Below, one piece after another: positions 17,602 to 26,460 of a DNA stretch of 64,000 nt (positions are counted from its first letter, which is position 1; each line of letters starts with the position of its first letter). The stretch is taken from assembly GCA_964497585.1 (NCBI GenBank), contig CAZCDS010000020.1:1-64000 (forward strand), in the 5' to 3' direction. The notes below the pieces were generated by a model that worked only from the letters and a program-made list of their open reading frames with translations, was not told the origin of the DNA and ran no database searches. The translations under genes and the position numbers were made by a program. This DNA is from CAZCDS01 sp964497585 (GTDB taxonomy: Bacteria > Desulfobacterota > Desulfomonilia > Desulfomonilales > Desulfomonilaceae).

Positions 17602-17637
17602 GCGAACAAAAGCCGGCAAATGCCGGCTTTTGTTCGC
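17602..17637. terminator. Bidirectional terminator hairpin, 17-bp perfect stem
   Basis: GCGAACAAAAGCCGGCA and its exact reverse complement flank a two-base AA loop. The AAAA/TTTT runs inside the stem give a T-run after the GC core (GCCGGC) in either direction. It separates the plus-strand cupin from the convergent minus-strand outer-membrane gene, the classic place for a shared terminator. Confidence 0.85.
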
Positions 17638-17696
17638 TGAAAAGCACTAGAGCTATTTCAGATGGAAGAGATGACGCACGTCGCAGCGTCCTTCTA

Positions 17697-19505
17697 TTAA
17701 AAGTCTAGAGTTATGGTTGTCTCAAGGGCGATAAGCGCATCGATGTCCCGTCCCAGATCGCGGGTCGCGTTGAAAAACGTGTTGAACGCCGGCGAAGGGC
17801 TAGCCCCTGCAGGTGTAAGGTCGTAGAGCCGTGACGTATTGGGATAGGCGAACGCCCACCAGTTGCCCGGCTGCCAGTACGCGAACTTGGTCCGCCAAGT
17901 CAGATTCTCCAGCAGCTTCCAGTCCACACCGAGGTCCACTTCCCACCCTATGTACCGGGCATGGTCGGGAACCGCCCGGTTAATACCGGCAGGGTTGACC
18001 GCGAACCCCGAAAGGCCATGAGCTGCGGCGATATCGTTGTTCGAGAAACGGGCTTGCGTGTTGAGGTAGTTTCCACCGAGCCTGTAGGCATTTGGCTGGT
18101 CGCGCCAGGCGTACGAGTAGACCCCGTAGACATTGAGGTTGCACGCCACCCCGTAGTCAAGCCGAATCCCCAGGTGATGAAGGTTGGCGGGTTGGCCTTT
18201 GCCCTCCCCGTCAAAGTACGCTCCCGCGCCGTACGTATAGTACATGAGGTAGGCCCAGTCGTACACGTAGCTGGCGCTGATTCCCGCATACGCGCTGCCC
18301 GCGTTCTCGTCAATCTTGCGTGTCGCGGGATCGTCGCCCGTTGACCGGAAATAGTTGGCCGTAACCTTCAGAGGACCGGTGACAAATCCAGTCTCAACCG
18401 CGTACGCCCATGCGCTCTCGTCTCGATCCTCATGAATCAGGGGGAGTCCTGCCCGATATTCTATGGTGCCTCGCCCGGACCGATATTCCCAGAAGTAGTC
18501 AACTTCAGCGTTGAAGAAGAATCTGCCGTTGAAGTACTTGATGTAAATCCCCGAGTCGGAGGTCCAGAAGTTGGCATGCTGGAGCGGCGGGGTGGCAGTC
18601 CCGCTTGCTGCCGGCCAAGCACCCGGTGTGTTCAGATTGGCCCCAGTCCTCGAGACGTAGGTCCCGGTATTGTACGCGTCAATCGCGTATCCGTCGTTCT
18701 GGAAACCGATGATGAGATCCCCGTTCACGTAGCTTATGCCGAAGATCCATCCCCGGAAATAGTCTCGGTCGTCATCCTTGCGCCAAGGATTGTTGTCATC
18801 GACTGAGTCTCGAGGCCAGTCATTCCAGTTGGAGTTCGTCCTGCCGAAGTAAGGAGAAAAACCGATGTAGATCGGACCGTACGCGGCAGTCATACTGAAC
18901 GAGGTGGACGGCCTGTCGTGGTACTTGTTCTTCACGATACCGATACCGAAGCCGCTTGTCTTGGTTCCCGTGCTCAGCCCGAACCAAGGCAGCTTGACAC
19001 TGATCTTCCACCACTGGACCGTAACGAACATGTTCGGTGTGTTCGCCGCGGCCATGCGGTTGCTGATGGGCACCCACATGGAGTTGATAAACCCCGGCCC
19101 ACTCCCATAGTTGTCGTAAGGTCTGCCGGCACTATGGATGCCAAGGGACGTCATGTTGACCGACGCGGAAAGGGATATGGCCTTGTTGATCTTGATCTTC
19201 GGGTAGAGGGTCGCTCGGTAGTCGGTCATGTCCGCATCCGCCCCGAAACCCGGTTCACCGGCCAGAATTCCGATGCTGTTATCGTGTTGGTTATTCGTGG
19301 AAGGGGTCGGCCAGTTCTTCACGTGGTTGACACCGAGGTTGGTCGCCCCGCCCACGCGTCCGAAGATGTCGTTGTTCCCGGTTCTCGAGAGGTAGCGATA
19401 CCGCCAGACCGTCTCACCCTTCATCTTGTATTCCCAGGCCAGGGCGGGACCTGCCAGGGAAACCGTAAAGAGACAGAGCAGCGTAATTCCGATTAGCCGT
19501 TTCAT
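17697..19505 (-). CDS. Outer-membrane beta-barrel (porin-like) protein
   Basis: The 602-residue protein begins with a signal peptide (MKRLIGITLLCLFTVSLAG, then PALA-W). It is rich in Tyr, Trp, Asn and Gly with alternating polar/hydrophobic strands throughout, and ends in Phe (TTITLDF), the terminal signal for insertion by the BAM complex. Strand-turn units such as KVTANYFRSTGDD and LGIRLDYGVACNLNVYGVY are typical of large barrels. AAGGAGG stands seven bases upstream of the ATG. Length and composition fit porin-like outer-membrane proteins of Desulfobacterota, but the substrate is unknown. It is a lone transcription unit ending at the shared terminator. Confidence 0.8.
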   Translation of the reverse strand: MKRLIGITLLCLFTVSLAGPALAWEYKMKGETVWRYRYLSRTGNNDIFGRVGGATNLGVNHVKNWPTPSTNNQHDNSIGILAGEPGFGADADMTDYRATLYPKIKINKAISLSASVNMTSLGIHSAGRPYDNYGSGPGFINSMWVPISNRMAAANTPNMFVTVQWWKISVKLPWFGLSTGTKTSGFGIGIVKNKYHDRPSTSFSMTAAYGPIYIGFSPYFGRTNSNWNDWPRDSVDDNNPWRKDDDRDYFRGWIFGISYVNGDLIIGFQNDGYAIDAYNTGTYVSRTGANLNTPGAWPAASGTATPPLQHANFWTSDSGIYIKYFNGRFFFNAEVDYFWEYRSGRGTIEYRAGLPLIHEDRDESAWAYAVETGFVTGPLKVTANYFRSTGDDPATRKIDENAGSAYAGISASYVYDWAYLMYYTYGAGAYFDGEGKGQPANLHHLGIRLDYGVACNLNVYGVYSYAWRDQPNAYRLGGNYLNTQARFSNNDIAAAHGLSGFAVNPAGINRAVPDHARYIGWEVDLGVDWKLLENLTWRTKFAYWQPGNWWAFAYPNTSRLYDLTPAGASPSPAFNTFFNATRDLGRDIDALIALETTITLDF

Positions 19506-19965
19506 GAATCCTCCTTACAAAACATGCACGAGCGAGCAAATATCCGCCTCAGCGTAGGGCGCGCTTACGCCTTGGCGCTGAAAAGTCCTCCGACCCAGTC
19601 CGTCGATTGCCTCAGAATGGGCGCTCCACAGCCACAGGTCGCTCAAAAGGCAATTGTCGTGCGAATTTGACCACTAGAGTGTGCAGAGTCGTTTTTAAAT
19701 TTAGGTTAGGACAAAATTAATTCTGGATTCCTACGAGAAAAAAGTTGCGAGGTCCAAGCAGGGTTTCGAGATGAAGATCTCACACACGCTGCTCGAACGT
19801 AGCTGAACACCTGACGTTCCACGCAACCTATCCCCGTGTTAACACTCTCTTCACAGTACGGTTCCTGAGAGTGGCCGCGTCCGGGAAGCGCGGGTTCTGT
19901 ACGGATCATCCCCGCGCGTCGGGGCGTGGCCTGTTCGGTGCGTCCGACGTCTCGGCAGATAGGCC
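19506..19965. other. Spacer between divergent outer-membrane and LysM genes
   Basis: About 460 bases upstream of both genes. Apart from the plus-strand promoter at its right end, I see no gene. The plus-strand transcript would have a leader of roughly 60 bases. Confidence 0.4.
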
Positions 19966-19994
19966 TTGACAAAATTCGCCAAGAAATGTATATA
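19966..19994 (+). promoter_or_regulatory. Sigma-70-type promoter of the LysM gene
   Basis: TTGACA (19966-19971), a 17-base spacer and TATATA (19989-19994) form a near-ideal housekeeping promoter that would start transcription near 20001, about 57 bases before the LysM start codon. Confidence 0.8.
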
Positions 19995-20057
19995 GAACCC
20001 GATGAGTTAGGACGTTTTAATCAAGTTGTTTATGAGAATTGGACGCGGAGGCCTCCG

Positions 20058-21143
20058 ATGATCAAGAAATATCGGGCTTTTATACTGGCAACCATCATCC
20101 TCGGGATCACCCCGATCCTCGGTACGGGGCCTTACGCGTTTGAGATCTTTCCCCGGCCCAAGGGGCAGTATACAGTCCAGCGAGGAGACACCCTGTACGG
20201 CATCGCCGGTTTGTACTATGCCAATCCCGCATTGTGGCCCTTCCTCTGGAATCAGAATCCCTCTGTGAGGATGAAGCCGGGTACTTCCGATCCCCAGTAT
20301 GAAGGGCTGGTTGCCGGAACAAAGCTCAACGTCTATCACCAGCGATTCGCGTTCAACTATATAAATCAGACATATGAGCCTCCGACAGGGCTCCCCGAAG
20401 AGGCCCGCTTTCTCACCCAGAAGATCCCCTATAGGGGGATACCGTACGACAAGAAGTACTTCAGGTTCCGCCTGGGCAAGCGTCCGGCGAGAGTCTGGGG
20501 ATATATCGCGACCGCCCCCGATACCACCAAAGAGCACTATCTCGAGCGAGATCTGGTATACATTCGTTTTCGGCCGTCCAAGAGGCAGTGCATTCTTGTC
20601 GGTGACCGCTTCGGGATCTACAGGGAAAGGGGTCCCCTTTACCATCCTCTCAATATTGACCGTCCCGTGGGTTTTTTCGGCGAGATCGTCGGAGAAGTGG
20701 AGATCACCAACACCGGCCACGACCTCGCAACAGCCATCGTCCTGGAAAGCTTCGTGGAACTCAAAATAGGAGACAAGGTGTGTCTCTTCACTCCCCGACG
20801 GGAGGAGATCATCCCTACCAAGACCCATCGGATGCTCACGGGTACCATCCTCAGATCGGCCTCCCGGGATGCCTTCTATCTTCAAGTACATCATTTAGAG
20901 AATGACATCGTTTTCGTGGACAGAGGCGAATGCGACGGAATAAAGCAAGGAATGCTGTTCAACATATACCGGCCTGTCCATCCTATCCAAGATCCCTATC
21001 TCTGGCGACGGATTTCCGTTCCTGACCGCTTTGTGGGCGAGGGAATGATCCTGAAAGCCTTCAAGAAGAAATCCACCGTGCTCATCACCAGGTCACGGGA
21101 AGAGGTCTTGCCGGGCGATATCATTAAGAGCGTGTCGGACTGA
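20058..21143 (+). CDS. Exported LysM-domain protein
   Basis: The 361-residue protein has an N-terminal signal or anchor (MIKKYRAFILATIILGITPIL). A LysM domain follows at about 40-95: YTVQRGDTLYGIAGLYY, then WPFLWNQNPSV. The long remainder is beta-rich (GDRFGIYRERGP, GEVEITNTGHDLATAIVLES and DKVCLFTPR), the layout of uncharacterised LysM peptidoglycan-binding proteins in Desulfobacterota. It should sit in the periplasm on the cell wall. The ATG at 20058 was chosen because GGAGG precedes it and it opens the signal sequence; the 44 codons upstream include the promoter. Confidence 0.88.
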   Translation: MIKKYRAFILATIILGITPILGTGPYAFEIFPRPKGQYTVQRGDTLYGIAGLYYANPALWPFLWNQNPSVRMKPGTSDPQYEGLVAGTKLNVYHQRFAFNYINQTYEPPTGLPEEARFLTQKIPYRGIPYDKKYFRFRLGKRPARVWGYIATAPDTTKEHYLERDLVYIRFRPSKRQCILVGDRFGIYRERGPLYHPLNIDRPVGFFGEIVGEVEITNTGHDLATAIVLESFVELKIGDKVCLFTPRREEIIPTKTHRMLTGTILRSASRDAFYLQVHHLENDIVFVDRGECDGIKQGMLFNIYRPVHPIQDPYLWRRISVPDRFVGEGMILKAFKKKSTVLITRSREEVLPGDIIKSVSD

Positions 21144-21176
21144 CAGGGGTGAAATCGCAAGTACTGCGGCGTCTCA

Positions 21177-21219
21177 TTCCCAGGCTCCAGCCTCGATTCG
21201 TCGAGGTAGACCCTGGGAA
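21177..21219. repeat. Nested hairpin element with UUCG tetraloop
   Basis: An outer pair TTCCCAGG/CCTGGGAA (21177-21184 and 21212-21219) encloses CCTCGA-TTCG-TCGAGG (21191-21206), a perfect 6-bp stem capped by the very stable UUCG loop. It lies between two convergent genes and probably acts as a terminator or RNA end. The outer words CCCAGGCTCCAGCCT resemble a dispersed intergenic repeat known from several bacteria (recalled, not searched). Confidence 0.6.
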
Positions 21220-21296
21220 CCAGAGGAAAGAAGTCGTCCCCACTAAACGCTTATCTTCTCGCAGCCCCTCGATCGGGCATCTCGACGGATCGAGCT

Positions 21297-22259
21297 TTAC
21301 CGGACACAGTTGAGACAGTTCGGGGGAATGTCTCCTTTCAGACCGGTTAAGAGATTTTCCGCGGCGAGTTCGGCCATCTTTGTCCTCGTTTCGAGCGTCG
21401 CGCTCCCTACATGGGGAAGGAGCACAACGTTTTTCAGATCGGCCAAGCCGGGGGTCAGAACCGGTTCATTCTCATATACGTCAAGCCCCGCTCCGGCAAT
21501 TGCCTTCTTCCGAAGAGCCGTCAGCAAGGCGTGCTCGTCAACTACCGGGCCGCGCGAGGCGTTGATCAGGAACGCAGTGGGTTTCATGGTCATCAGCTCT
21601 CTCTCGCCCACCAGGTGACGCGTCTGGTCGGTCAACGGAACGTGAAGCGAGACGAAGTCAGCTTCTGAAAGAACCGTTTCCATGGCAACGTAACGTGCGT
21701 TCAGTGCTCGTTCCTCCTCTGGGGGGATCCTTCGCCTGTTGTGGTAGATAACAGGCATGTTAAAACCGGAAGCCCTTTTAGCTACGACCCTTCCGATCTT
21801 TCCCAGTCCAATGATGCCGAGAGTCTTTCCGCTTACGTCGCTTCCGAGGAAAAGCATGGGAGCGAAGTGCCTGAAGCCGCCTTCACGAGTTCTTCGGTCT
21901 CCTTCGACTACTCGCCGGGCAACCGCGAGAATGAGCGCAAAGGTCAGGTCAGCGGTGGCATCGTCCAGGACGCCGGGTGTGTTGGAAACCCATATTCCCC
22001 GGGCCGTGGCTGCCTCCAGGTCGACGTGGTCGACCCCAACCGTGGAGGTGGCTATCATCTTGAGTTCTGGAGCTCGAGCGAGCAGCTCTTCGTCAATCCG
22101 GTCCGGAATCGTGCAGAGCAGCCCCTCCCTGTCGACGATCCTCTCGAGCAGTTCGCTCCTTCCCATCGGTTTATCGTCCGTGTTGGCCCAGACCTCATGT
22201 TCCCGGGATATCCGCTCCCGAACGTGAGCCGGAACCCGTCCTGTAACCAGCACCTTCAT
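21297..22259 (-). CDS. D-2-hydroxyacid dehydrogenase (glyoxylate/hydroxypyruvate reductase type)
   Basis: The 320-residue enzyme has the substrate-domain pattern STVGVDHVDLEAATARGI and the NAD(P)-binding motif GLGKIGRVVAKRA. The catalytic set is the Arg in NASRGPVVDEHAL, a Glu in the YENEPVL region and the His in LLPHVGSAT. This family reduces glyoxylate, hydroxypyruvate or 2-ketoacids, with cofactor choice set by the strand after the glycine motif; here YHNRRRIPPEEE suggests NADPH through the Arg run. AAGGAG lies upstream of the ATG. It is a single gene, and the precise substrate cannot be told. Confidence 0.9.
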   Translation of the reverse strand: MKVLVTGRVPAHVRERISREHEVWANTDDKPMGRSELLERIVDREGLLCTIPDRIDEELLARAPELKMIATSTVGVDHVDLEAATARGIWVSNTPGVLDDATADLTFALILAVARRVVEGDRRTREGGFRHFAPMLFLGSDVSGKTLGIIGLGKIGRVVAKRASGFNMPVIYHNRRRIPPEEERALNARYVAMETVLSEADFVSLHVPLTDQTRHLVGERELMTMKPTAFLINASRGPVVDEHALLTALRKKAIAGAGLDVYENEPVLTPGLADLKNVVLLPHVGSATLETRTKMAELAAENLLTGLKGDIPPNCLNCVR

Positions 22260-22364
22260 GATCCAACTCCTTCGTGAGAATCAACACGCTCCCGGCTACT
22301 GCGGCACGTATGGACAACGAGGCTGTACTCTGACCGGGTCGGGCAAATCTTCCGGAGACCAGGC

Positions 22365-23072
22365 TCACTTAGCGACGTTCTCGTTCATTTCCACGAGCCA
22401 TTTGTGTATCGGGGTCATGTCTTTGAATCTCGTGAAGCAATAGTCAACAATCTCACCTGAATAGAGTTGCTTGGGAATCTTGTTCATCGTCCACGCGACG
22501 AGTCCGTTGAAAAGCAGAAATTGCGCGTTCTTGTGTTCGGGATCATAGCCGCGGGGAGTCTTCTTATAGTGCTGGACCCCTATTTCGTAATCCCCTTTCT
22601 TTTGCACGGCCTTGACAGCCCTGGCCAGAGCCGGCCCGCTCTTTGCTTCGACGACCGCATCGCGATAGCGCTGGAGGAGCGTCCTGGAGAAACAGTGGAT
22701 GCCGACACCCAACATCACGTCCGGCGGCTCCAGGTGAAAGTAGAAGCCGGGGCATTCCATCTTGGGACCGTCTCCTTCCCACATGAAGATCCCCAGGTGG
22801 GTCTTGTACGGGGTCTTGTCTTTACTGAACCGGGTGTCCCGGTAGGGGCGGAATATCGATTTGTCAATCCTCGGATCAGCGACGATATTTCGTGCGATCT
22901 TCTGAAGCGCCTTTCCCATTTCAAAAACGAAGTCCCTTGCTGGATCGATTACGTACCGATCAAAGTGGCCCTTGTGTCCAGTGAACCACTCCCTGTTGTT
23001 GTTTTTCTGAAGATTCTCGAAGAACTCCACGCACTCCTTGGGAAAACCCTGGAAAGCCGATTTTGCAGCCAT
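22365..23072 (-). CDS. DUF2461 (TIGR02453) family protein
   Basis: The 235-residue protein has the family hallmarks FFENLQKNNNREWFTGHK, IFRPYRDTRFSKDKTPYKTH, FYFHLEPPDVMLGVGIHCF and the C-terminal YDPEHKNAQFL region. Members are soluble and widespread in bacteria and fungi; no activity is firmly established. AAAGGAGG precedes the ATG at 23072-23070; a GTG six bases upstream is less likely. It stands alone on the minus strand, 105 bases from the hydroxyacid dehydrogenase start, so the two may share a transcript. Confidence 0.88.
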   Translation of the reverse strand: MAAKSAFQGFPKECVEFFENLQKNNNREWFTGHKGHFDRYVIDPARDFVFEMGKALQKIARNIVADPRIDKSIFRPYRDTRFSKDKTPYKTHLGIFMWEGDGPKMECPGFYFHLEPPDVMLGVGIHCFSRTLLQRYRDAVVEAKSGPALARAVKAVQKKGDYEIGVQHYKKTPRGYDPEHKNAQFLLFNGLVAWTMNKIPKQLYSGEIVDYCFTRFKDMTPIHKWLVEMNENVAK

Positions 23073-23469
23073 ACCCACCGCCTCCTTTCAATGCTGACAG
23101 GGCCCATGCTGCCGCTCCCCACGGGATGTATGATGACTGGGACACCCGTTGCGCGGACCTTACGCGAACGACCACCAGAGGGCATTGGTGTTTGAATCTT
23201 CAACCCCACACGCGTACGCCCGCGGAACCGGTCCGATGATTGGTATGACCCCTGTCTTGATCCCGAGCCCAATAATAGACCACTCCTGCATGAATTGCCA
23301 ACGAACGGCGTTGAATTATTCGCCTCTCTTGGCGTTCATGTTTGGCTCCTCGGGGCCGTCCGGAGAAGGCCACAGGATTCGGGCGCCCTGCCCTGTGAAT
23401 GAAATGACGGCCCCCGGAATCCCTTGTAAAGGGATTCCGCTTAAAGTATACATCCTCCAGGGAGGAATC
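23073..23469. other. Spacer holding a strong hairpin
   Basis: About 400 bases between divergent genes. It contains the hairpin at 23415-23439 and the ribosome site of the next gene. A frame open upstream of 23470 has no start signal. Confidence 0.4.
23415..23439. repeat. 11-bp inverted repeat upstream of a small coiled-coil gene
   Basis: CGGAATCCCTT-GTA-AAGGGATTCCG is a perfect stem of 11 bp with a 3-base loop ending 30 bases before the start codon. No T-run follows. It could be an operator or an mRNA leader structure. Confidence 0.5.
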
Positions 23470-23700
23470 ATGGACACAGGAAACGAGATCGAGGAGGTCA
23501 GAAACGAAATCAGGACGCTTCGAGAAGATCAGCAGACGCTGATGAACAGTCTCACGTCCTTTGCCGACACGGTTAAGACGGCTCTCACCGGAGCCCTGGA
23601 CCGCGGGACACGACTTGAATTGCAGGTAGCTGAAATCACCAAAATACTTGCCAACTTCCAGGCGAGACTAGACGCTCTGGAAAAGGGTAAACCGGTCTGA
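23470..23700 (+). CDS. Small coiled-coil protein, 76 aa
   Basis: This unrecognised, highly helical protein has heptad-like hydrophobic spacing (EIEEVRNEIRTLREDQQTLM, then VAEITKILANFQARLDALEK) and should form a coiled coil of two segments. It starts at the ATG at 23470 with GGGAGGA directly upstream. There are no Cys or His residues and no membrane segment. The gene is isolated. Small bundles like this often serve as adaptors or oligomerisation partners, but nothing here shows a partner. Confidence 0.65.
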   Translation: MDTGNEIEEVRNEIRTLREDQQTLMNSLTSFADTVKTALTGALDRGTRLELQVAEITKILANFQARLDALEKGKPV

Positions 23701-23853
23701 TTACAATTCCCGTCCGATCAGTTCAGTCTCTGCTTGCTCATTCCCGGCTTGACCGCTCCCATGACCTGTGGCGACAGGTATTTGGTGCGCGTCGATATTC
23801 TCGCAAGGGGCTCGCGACGCATCTCCGATTCCGTTACGGGCTTCTGCGTTTCG

Positions 23854-24141
23854 TCAGGTTGCGACTGTCTGCTCACGCGAAAAATCAGGGGCAGCCGTCT
23901 CTTCGTCGTCCTCGAGCTCGTCTCCTCTGAGCACGAGAAAAACGTCCGGAGCAAGCTCGGCTGTCAGGAAGTCCTCTCCGGTTTCGTTCGAGTAGGCGTG
24001 CAGCACTTCGCTCAGGCACTCCGAGCAAAGGTCTATGCTCTCTTCTGCGAACTCTCCCGCTGGGACTGCACAGTTGAGCCTGATCCCGCCTCCTTGGAGT
24101 ACGGTCTCACAGGAATCGCAGACAACGACTTCTTTCTTCAT
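23854..24141 (-). CDS. Small protein with two CxxC motifs
   Basis: The 95-residue protein has CDSCETVL near the N-terminus and CSECLSEVL in the middle, a likely zinc-binding four-Cys set. An acidic C-terminal half follows (DELEDDEETAAPDFS). GGAGG upstream of ATG at 24141-24139 decides the start. I recognise no family. The arrangement resembles small zinc-ribbon regulatory or adaptor proteins. Confidence 0.65.
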   Translation of the reverse strand: MKKEVVVCDSCETVLQGGGIRLNCAVPAGEFAEESIDLCSECLSEVLHAYSNETGEDFLTAELAPDVFLVLRGDELEDDEETAAPDFSREQTVAT

Positions 24142-24396
24142 GTACACCACCTCCAGCTTCAGTGCGGGTTTGTATAGAGCGAGTTCATCTGGATTTCAAG
24201 ATGATTTTCACGTGAAAGCCGATCTTCCCGACGTTCGACGGAACTAATCGCAGCCAACGTTGGGCTACGGTATTCTTTGACTTCTCCCTCGCTGATGCGA
24301 TATACTTGGTCCCCACAAAGCAAGGAAACGATTGAGAAGAGCCCGGCCGTGAACGGGCTTGCCTGCGTCCGTGACGGTCGGGCCACGAATGATGGC

Positions 24397-24795
24397 ATGT
24401 ATTCCGTGAGAAAATACCTCGGCATGGTGCTTGCCGGAGCTATGGTAGGTCTGTGCGGCACGCACGGTTGGTGTTCGCCGGGCGCGGCCAAGTCATCCTG
24501 CGGTACGACCGAAAGGTCGGTGGTGGTTGCGCCCAAGAGACTCTGCACGATGCCCGTGGCGCCTCGCCGTGTCTGCGCATACCCGACGGCACCGGATGGC
24601 CTCTGTGAGTCGGTGGTGGCTCCTCAGCGAATCTGCGGGCAGGTTGTTGCACCCCGCAGGCTCTGCAATTTCCCGGCCTCTCCTCAGCGCATCTGCTCCT
24701 TTCCCGTTGCTCCGCAATCGTTGTGTCAACCGCCCGTTCCGCCAAGACGGGCCTGCACGGTTTATCTCCGACCGGAAAATTCCTGCAAGAAGTGA
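24397..24795 (+). CDS. Exported decapeptide-repeat protein with a Cys every ten residues
   Basis: The predicted 132-residue protein begins with a hydrophobic export segment (VRKYLGMVLAGAMVGL). From residue 43 it is nothing but nine tandem ten-residue units of the form V(A/P)P-x-R-(L/I/V)-C-x-x-P, for example PVAPRRVCAY and VVAPRRLCNF. Cys falls exactly at residues 50, 60, 70, 80, 90, 100, 110, 120 and 130. The unit is 30 bases long but diverged at DNA level, so it is maintained by protein selection rather than recent slippage. No family is recognised. The start is chosen for the signal peptide; the ribosome site is weak. The frame is open further upstream to 24277. Confidence 0.6.
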   Translation: MYSVRKYLGMVLAGAMVGLCGTHGWCSPGAAKSSCGTTERSVVVAPKRLCTMPVAPRRVCAYPTAPDGLCESVVAPQRICGQVVAPRRLCNFPASPQRICSFPVAPQSLCQPPVPPRRACTVYLRPENSCKK

Positions 24796-24893
24796 ACCTG
24801 AAAGCCTGGTAAGAACTTTGGCGGGGAAAGTCCAACTGATCGCCAGGGGTTGAACCCTTCTGTGAGGTTCCCTTCGCATATTCGAAGCTAGTC

Positions 24894-25967
24894 TCAGAGC
24901 AAGTCTTCGCATCCGTTCTCTTGAAGCAGGTCGAGCAGCTTCCCTAGGTCCTGGGATCTCTCTTTGGCGCAGACCAGAAGCGCGTCCGGTGTCTCAACCA
25001 CGATCAAATCCTCCAGGCCGATGAGAGCTGTGAGCTTATCCGGCGACCACACGATGCAGTTGCGGCTGTCAAGCGCGACAACCCATCCGACAGTTACATT
25101 TCCGTGGCGGTCTCGTGGCCGGACACCCGCAAGGGAGGCCCAGCTTCCCACGTCATTCCAGCCAATGTCGACTGGGATGCAGAGCACATTATCAGCTTTC
25201 TCCATGATGCCGTGGTCGATAGAGACCGCTTGCAGGCTTGCGTAAACCTTTTCCAGGGCCGGAAACTCATCCTTTGAGTTGAGCATGGGGACAATCGGCG
25301 CGAGGGCGTTGCTTATGTCGGGAAGGTGTTTTTCAAAGGCCCGCACGATGGCCCTTGCGTTCCAGACAAACATCCCGCTGTTCCACAGATAATTCCCGGT
25401 AGCCAGGTATCGTTCGGCTGTATGGAGATCGGGCTTCTCCACAAAGGTATCCACGCGGTAGACCGTGCTCGACCCTTCCCTGAAGGTGCTCGACCCAAGC
25501 TTGAGGTAGCCGTATCCTGTCTCCGCACGATCCGGAACAATGCCGAACGTCACCAGATAATCTCCCCTGGAGCAGGCATGTACCCCTGCCATAACCGCGT
25601 CGAGAAAAGGTTCCTCCTTGGCAATAAGGTGGTCCGCGGGGAGCACTATCATGGTTGGGTCGGAATCGGTCTTGAGAAGCTTGTAAGCGGCCAGTGCGAT
25701 GCAAGGCGCAGTATTCAGTCCCAAGGGCTCGGGTACCACCATAGCCTTGCCCAGCTCGGGGACCTGACGCCGTATCTCTTCGGAATGCTGCTCAGCGCTG
25801 ACCACCATGATACGGTCGAACGGTATCTTCCCGGCGATGCGCTCGACGGTAGCCCGAATCATCGTTCTGCCGTCGGCTATGTTGAGCAGCTGCTTGGGCT
25901 TATCCCGTCTGCTATAGGGCCAGAAACGAGTGCCGCTCCCACCTGCCATGATAACTGCATAAACCAT
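24894..25967 (-). CDS. manC: Mannose-1-phosphate guanylyltransferase
   Basis: The 357-residue enzyme makes GDP-mannose from GTP and mannose-1-phosphate for polysaccharide synthesis. It opens with the nucleotidyltransferase signature MAGGSGTRFWPYSRRDKPKQ, then ENP-type VVPEPLGLNTAPCIALAAY, and carries the specificity motif FVEKPDLHTAERYLATGNYLWNSGMF (split here: FVEKPDL, then NYLWNSGMF) and WNDVGSWASL. It ends after the nucleotidyltransferase domain with a short beta helix and lacks the phosphomannose isomerase half of bifunctional enzymes. The start at 25967 matches the family; the reading frame extends to 26009. It would support the surface-glycan export genes at the left of the window. Confidence 0.93.
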   Translation of the reverse strand: MVYAVIMAGGSGTRFWPYSRRDKPKQLLNIADGRTMIRATVERIAGKIPFDRIMVVSAEQHSEEIRRQVPELGKAMVVPEPLGLNTAPCIALAAYKLLKTDSDPTMIVLPADHLIAKEEPFLDAVMAGVHACSRGDYLVTFGIVPDRAETGYGYLKLGSSTFREGSSTVYRVDTFVEKPDLHTAERYLATGNYLWNSGMFVWNARAIVRAFEKHLPDISNALAPIVPMLNSKDEFPALEKVYASLQAVSIDHGIMEKADNVLCIPVDIGWNDVGSWASLAGVRPRDRHGNVTVGWVVALDSRNCIVWSPDKLTALIGLEDLIVVETPDALLVCAKERSQDLGKLLDLLQENGCEDLL

Positions 25968-26460
25968 CGTCCCGTGCCTCGGTCTGGGGTTGGGGGCGGA
26001 CGCAGGCAAGCTTTACCTCGAGAGTTCCGTCGTGTGCTTTGTCGGACGGGTGTACGTTCACGGTCCGTGGGAAGGGAACCGGACACCCGACACCGGTGAC
26101 CGATCAAACACAATACGAGAACACGTTCAAACCCGTACGCTTTTCCCTCATTCCGACCCTCCCCTGGAGGGAAAATCAGGCCGATCCCGCCATGGGGAGC
26201 CTCCTCTAGGGTGAGGGCGAATCCTATCCTCTAGATACGCACCGCTATGATTGGTAGCAGAAATGTTCTCCTTTTCCAACGGACTTCTTGAAGCCACGTA
26301 CGAGGCGGATCGGTTCCCGCGGGTCTCTGTTACCCGGCTAGAAGTTTTCTCACGGATTCCGAACGAGTTCGCACGGGGCCGTTTGTCACCGCCGGCTGTC
26401 TTGAACAGACCCAAGTTTTTTGATAATAGTTTCCTGAAATCAATTGCGGGCAAGTCTGCC
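25968..26460. other. Spacer between divergent manC and radical SAM genes
   Basis: About 490 bases. A frame continuous with the radical SAM gene is open from 26251, but its N-terminal 70 codons look unlike the family. CCCTCC-CCT-GGAGGG at 26157-26171 is a small hairpin. No promoter stands out. Confidence 0.4.
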
